Shown in pieces: positions 61,257 through 64,000 of a stretch of DNA of 64,000 nt. The notes beneath the pieces were generated by a model. That model did not search any database, had not been told where the DNA came from, and saw only the letters and a list, made by a program, of their open reading frames with translations. This DNA comes from Candidatus Sulfopaludibacter sp. SbA3. Lineage in GTDB: Bacteria > Pseudomonadota > Alphaproteobacteria > Caulobacterales > Hyphomonadaceae. A program made the translations under genes and the position numbers. The stretch is from positions 1-64,000 of the forward strand of contig CAMDAC010000004.1 in NCBI GenBank assembly GCA_945888325.1, read 5' to 3'. The stretch's first letter is position 1, and the number at the start of each line of letters is the position of its first letter.

Positions 61257-61333
61257 GCCGCCTTAGCTCAGTTGGTTAGAGCGCTGGTTTGTGGAACCAG
61301 AGGTCCCCCGTTCAAGCCGGGGAGGCGGTACCA
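61257..61333 (+). tRNA. tRNA-His (anticodon GTG)
   Basis: A 77-base cloverleaf including an encoded CCA. Acceptor arms GCCGCCT and AGGCGGT pair (first pair G-U), the anticodon stem CTGGT/ACCAG encloses a loop with GTG, and the T-arm CCCCG-TTCAAGC-CGGGG is intact. Position -1 is T and the discriminator base is A73. Most bacterial tRNA-His molecules have G-1 and C73; loss of both is known from a subgroup of alphaproteobacteria whose HisRS has changed accordingly. Confidence 0.93.
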
Positions 61334-61561
61334 TCCCTCCCGTTCCTTGTATTTGCAGTAAATTGCGGCATTGACGCAGGTGAGTGCACGTGTTGCAAAA
61401 GGGTCGCGGTGTGCGGACTTTTCCGCGGCGAATGGTTGATTTTACCCGGAATTCGCTCGCAGATCCCGCAAAAACGGATTAACACGCAAATGTGCGGTTC
61501 TATCCGTATCATCCTGCGGCCGAAGGCAATCCCGCCCTCGGCACACAAAAGGGGATTGAGT
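61334..61561 (+). other. Leader region of the OmpA-family gene
   Basis: 228 bases without a convincing gene, holding the promoter and leader of the porin gene. A TTGACG at 61371-61376 could be a -35 box, with a weak -10 at the right spacing; I do not assign it firmly. The stretch GGGGATTGAG just before the ATG provides the ribosome-binding site. Confidence 0.4.
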
Positions 61562-62725
61562 ATGAAGAAAACTCTTATGTGCGCGACTGCCGCGGCCGCT
61601 TTTGCGTCTGCCGGCCTCACTGCACAAGCTGAAGGTTGGTACTCGCGAGCCGACCTCCAATACACGTTCGATGGCCGCGTCGATCACGACTCGCTTGCTG
61701 CTGTGAACGGCAAGCTGTCCGACAATTCGGACGCTTCTGAACTCCTCGGCGCCGGCGTCGGTTTCGGCTACGGTTACGATAACGGCCTGCGCTTCGAAGG
61801 CGCTATCGGCTATCGTGGCGGCGACCTTGACGTTTCGGACACCATCGGTGGTACGGCGCCTGGCACCTCGGTCAATCCGGATGGCACTGTTGCCGTCATG
61901 GATGTGATGATCAACGGTATCTATGACTTCAACAAGGACGGCACCATCAGGCCGTACATCGGCGCTGGCGTCGGCGGCACGCGTATCCGCGCCAAAGCCT
62001 CCAACCGCACCGTCGGTGCGGCGCCGAACCTGAGCGCCACCAACGGCTTTACGGACACGGCTGCCGGTCTTGCCTGGCAAGGCCTTGCGGGCATCGGCTT
62101 CAAGCTGTCCGACCGCCTCGCTCTGGACCTCGGCTACAAGTACTTCAACGCTCAGGAACTTGAGTTCGCCGGCAAGCACACGGGTCCGGACTACACGGTC
62201 GATTACACGGACCATACGGCGACCATCGGTCTGCGCTACGCCTTCGGCGTGACGCCGCCGCCGGCTGCACCGCTGCCGCCGCCACAGCCGCCGGCGCCGC
62301 CTCCGGAGCCGCCTCCGGCACCACCACCACCGCCTCCGCCGGTGGAAACGACCGAGACCGTTGCGCAGCAGTGCTCGGCCCTCAACCAGCAGTTCGTCGT
62401 GTACTTCGAGTGGGATCGCTCGGACCTGACGAGCCAGGCTTCTGCGGTTATCGACCAGGCCGTTGCGAACATCGCAGCCGGCACCGGTTGCGCCGCGGGT
62501 TCCGTGACGATCGTCGGCCACACCGACACGTCGGGCGCCCCTGCTTACAACGAAGCCCTGTCGGTTCGCCGCGCAGACGTCGTTGCAGCAGCCCTGTCCG
62601 CTGCCGGCATCACGGCCACGATCGACAAGTCGGGTAAAGGCGAAACCGCCCTTGCCAAGGCAACCAATGACGGCGTGCGCGAGCCGCTGAACCGTCGTTC
62701 GGAAGTCACGATCGTCGTCCAGTAA
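61562..62725 (+). CDS. OmpA-family outer membrane porin with peptidoglycan-binding domain
   Basis: 387 residues from the ATG at 61562. A signal peptide (MKKTLMCATAAAAFASAGLT, cleaved near AQA-EG) is followed by an eight-stranded beta-barrel domain to about residue 230 with GVGFGYGYDNGLRFEGAIGY and YIGAGVGGTRIR. A proline-rich linker (residues 232-262) leads into the OmpA C-terminal domain, with FVVYFEWDRSDLT, VGHTDTSGAPAYNEALSVRR and the final NRRSEVTIVVQ. It anchors the outer membrane to peptidoglycan. A strong terminator follows, in line with high expression. Confidence 0.94.
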   Translation: MKKTLMCATAAAAFASAGLTAQAEGWYSRADLQYTFDGRVDHDSLAAVNGKLSDNSDASELLGAGVGFGYGYDNGLRFEGAIGYRGGDLDVSDTIGGTAPGTSVNPDGTVAVMDVMINGIYDFNKDGTIRPYIGAGVGGTRIRAKASNRTVGAAPNLSATNGFTDTAAGLAWQGLAGIGFKLSDRLALDLGYKYFNAQELEFAGKHTGPDYTVDYTDHTATIGLRYAFGVTPPPAAPLPPPQPPAPPPEPPPAPPPPPPPVETTETVAQQCSALNQQFVVYFEWDRSDLTSQASAVIDQAVANIAAGTGCAAGSVTIVGHTDTSGAPAYNEALSVRRADVVAAALSAAGITATIDKSGKGETALAKATNDGVREPLNRRSEVTIVVQ

Positions 62726-62748
62726 CCACTGGAAGACCTGCAAATCAG

Positions 62749-62783
62749 ACGGCCCGGCAATTTGCCGGGCCGTTTTTGTTTTT
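62749..62783 (+). terminator. Intrinsic terminator of the OmpA-family gene
   Basis: A 10-bp GC-rich stem, ACGGCCCGGC (62749-62758) with GCCGGGCCGT (62764-62773), a 5-base loop, then TTTTTGTTTTT. A textbook rho-independent terminator, 24 bases after the stop. Confidence 0.92.
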
Positions 62784-62838
62784 AGGGGTTCGCGGCCAAG
62801 GCTTGCCGCCCTGTTCCACCTGTGAAACCAAGGGGCCC

Positions 62839-64000
62839 ATGACAGACCTCACCAAGCTAACCGCCGATGATGAAGCCGCGCGCGAGCGCCTGTATGCCGG
62901 CGCGGCCGGAATGGTGGCGCGCACGCGCACCTGGTCGGCGCACAATACCGGCAGCCTGAACACCGACGGGCTGAAGCGATTCGCGCCGATGCTGGCGGAT
63001 GCCTTTGCGGCGCTTGAGGCGGACATCCAGCTGGTCCAGGGGCCCGGATTCGAAGCGGTGGGCGCCGACGGGAAGGTGACGGAAACGCATTCCGGACCGA
63101 TCGTCGAAATCACCTCGCGCCCGGAGGCCCCGGTGCAGGTCGTGATGTCCGGCCACTATGACACGGTGTTTTCGCCGGGCGTTTTCGAAACGGTCACCGA
63201 CCGCGGCGACGGCACCATCAACGGGCCCGGCATGGCCGACATGAAGGGCGGCATCTGCGTGATGCTCGAGGCGCTGAAAGCGTTCGAAGCGGGGCGCCTG
63301 AAGGACACGCTGGGCTACAGGATTGTTCTGACCCCGGATGAAGAGATCGGCAACTTCTCCAGCAACGAAGCGCTGCGCCGCGCGGCCTCGTCCGGCGCGC
63401 TGATCGGCATGACGTATGAGCCGGCGATGGAAACCGGCGCGATGGCGGGCGGACGCAAGGGCTCTGCGGTGTTCGACATCGTGCTGCACGGGCGCGCGGC
63501 GCATGCAGGCCGCGCCAAGGAAGAAGGCCGCAGCGCCATCGAAGCGGCAGCGGAGCTGGTGGTCGGGCTTGAAGGGCTCAACAACCAGTTCGGCGGCGTG
63601 ACGTTCAATGTCGGCTCGATCGATGGCGGCGCGCCGGTCAACATCGTGCCGGATCTGGCGATCGTCCGTTTCGGGGCGCGCGCGCCGGATCATCAGGCCG
63701 CGGAATGGGCGACGCAGCAGGTGCAGCGCCTGTTCGACAAGGCGACGTCGCGCGATGGTATACACGGCCATCTGCACGGCGGATTCTATCGCCCGCCCAA
63801 GCCGCGTAACAGCGCGCAGCAGGCGCTGTTCGACGCTGTGCATGCGACGGGGCGCGCGATCGGGCTCGACATCGAGTTCGTCGATACCGGCGGCGTGTGC
63901 GAGGGCAACAACATTTTCGCGGCGGGCGTGCCGAACGTCGATACGCTGGGCGTGCGGGGCGGGCGGATTCACTCGAACGATGAATTCGTCATTACAGAGA
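62839..64000 (+). CDS. M20-family metallopeptidase (glutamate carboxypeptidase-like), 3' end outside window
   Basis: 387 codons from the ATG at 62839 run off the right edge without a stop. The two-metal site of CPG2-like enzymes is visible: SGHYDTVFSP (His), NGPGMADMKGG (bridging Asp), TPDEEIG (catalytic and ligand Glu), TYEPAME (Glu) and the last His in GRIHSNDEF near the edge. The lid domain includes GRAAHAGRAKEEGRSAIEA. Since the final ligand is present, only a few tens of residues seem to be missing. It cleaves a C-terminal amino acid or an amidated substrate; which one is unknown. Confidence 0.9.
   Translation, partial: MTDLTKLTADDEAARERLYAGAAGMVARTRTWSAHNTGSLNTDGLKRFAPMLADAFAALEADIQLVQGPGFEAVGADGKVTETHSGPIVEITSRPEAPVQVVMSGHYDTVFSPGVFETVTDRGDGTINGPGMADMKGGICVMLEALKAFEAGRLKDTLGYRIVLTPDEEIGNFSSNEALRRAASSGALIGMTYEPAMETGAMAGGRKGSAVFDIVLHGRAAHAGRAKEEGRSAIEAAAELVVGLEGLNNQFGGVTFNVGSIDGGAPVNIVPDLAIVRFGARAPDHQAAEWATQQVQRLFDKATSRDGIHGHLHGGFYRPPKPRNSAQQALFDAVHATGRAIGLDIEFVDTGGVCEGNNIFAAGVPNVDTLGVRGGRIHSNDEFVITE

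Noticed and set aside
1-64000. CRISPR array, prophage, toxin-antitoxin or restriction system
   Set aside because: No regularly spaced direct repeats, phage structural genes or restriction/modification motifs were seen. The RatA-like gene at 40830 is better read as COQ10-like because it pairs with lipA and has no partner.

Overview
The window is a gene-dense, high-GC chromosomal segment of an alphaproteobacterium. The order dusB-ntrB-ntrC-ntrY-ntrX-trkA-trkH-hfq-hflX-mazG, the fused ispDF, a histidine tRNA with A at the discriminator position, GANTC (CcrM-type) sites and a CYP153-type P450 together suggest a Caulobacterales/Hyphomonadaceae-like marine bacterium. The genus is inferred, not proven. 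Apart from a truncated IS630-type transposase at the left edge there is no phage, CRISPR or plasmid signature, so this is mostly core chromosome.

Layout. 1-18 kb: IS630 end, DEAD-box helicase, TetR/metal-dependent hydrolase pair, LOG-family protein, Atm1-like ABC exporter with a degenerate phosphatidylserine decarboxylase homologue, epoxide hydrolase, erpA/dgt, a SPOR-nagZ-scpA-scpB operon, DUF1287 protein, nitroreductase and a CYP153-like P450. 18-28 kb: nth, an intergenic repeat (copy A), ATP-grasp protein, adenosine kinase, DsbA-type isomerase with HxlR regulator, amidase, then hslV-membrane protein-hslU-methyltransferase on the minus strand. 27.7-33.1 kb: a Pho-box-preceded pstC-pstA-pstB-phoU-phoB operon. 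33.9-39.7 kb: a polyhydroxyalkanoate (PHA) locus laid out like the Pseudomonas medium-chain-length cluster (phasin, PhaD-like TetR, class II-like PhaC, PhaZ, acyl synthetase). 39.8-44.3 kb: lipA, COQ10-like protein, cinA C-terminal protein, enoyl-CoA hydratase, repeat copy B and ispDF. 44.4-56.9 kb: nitrogen and potassium regulation (dusB-ntrBC-ntrYX-trkAH), then hfq-hflX and mazG. 57-60.2 kb: a DgoK-like protein, an SMP-30-like protein and an oxidoreductase interrupted by an amber stop; all three have lost expected active-site residues or reading frame. 60.3-64 kb: secE-nusG, tRNA-His, an OmpA-family porin and an M20 peptidase running off the edge.

How it fits together. The PHA genes, the CYP153-like P450, the epoxide hydrolase, the enoyl-CoA hydratase and the acyl synthetase are consistent with use of alkane or fatty-acid carbon and storage as PHA. 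PstCAB/PhoU/PhoB and NtrBC/NtrYX sense phosphate and nitrogen, which usually set when PHA is made. Points most worth a second look are the Pseudomonas-like PHA locus, NtrC and NtrX both lacking the GAFTGA loop, a roughly 390-bp structured repeat present twice, a hairpin that both ends the P450 transcript and buries the nitroreductase ribosome-binding site, and the run of pseudoenzyme-like genes at 57-60 kb.
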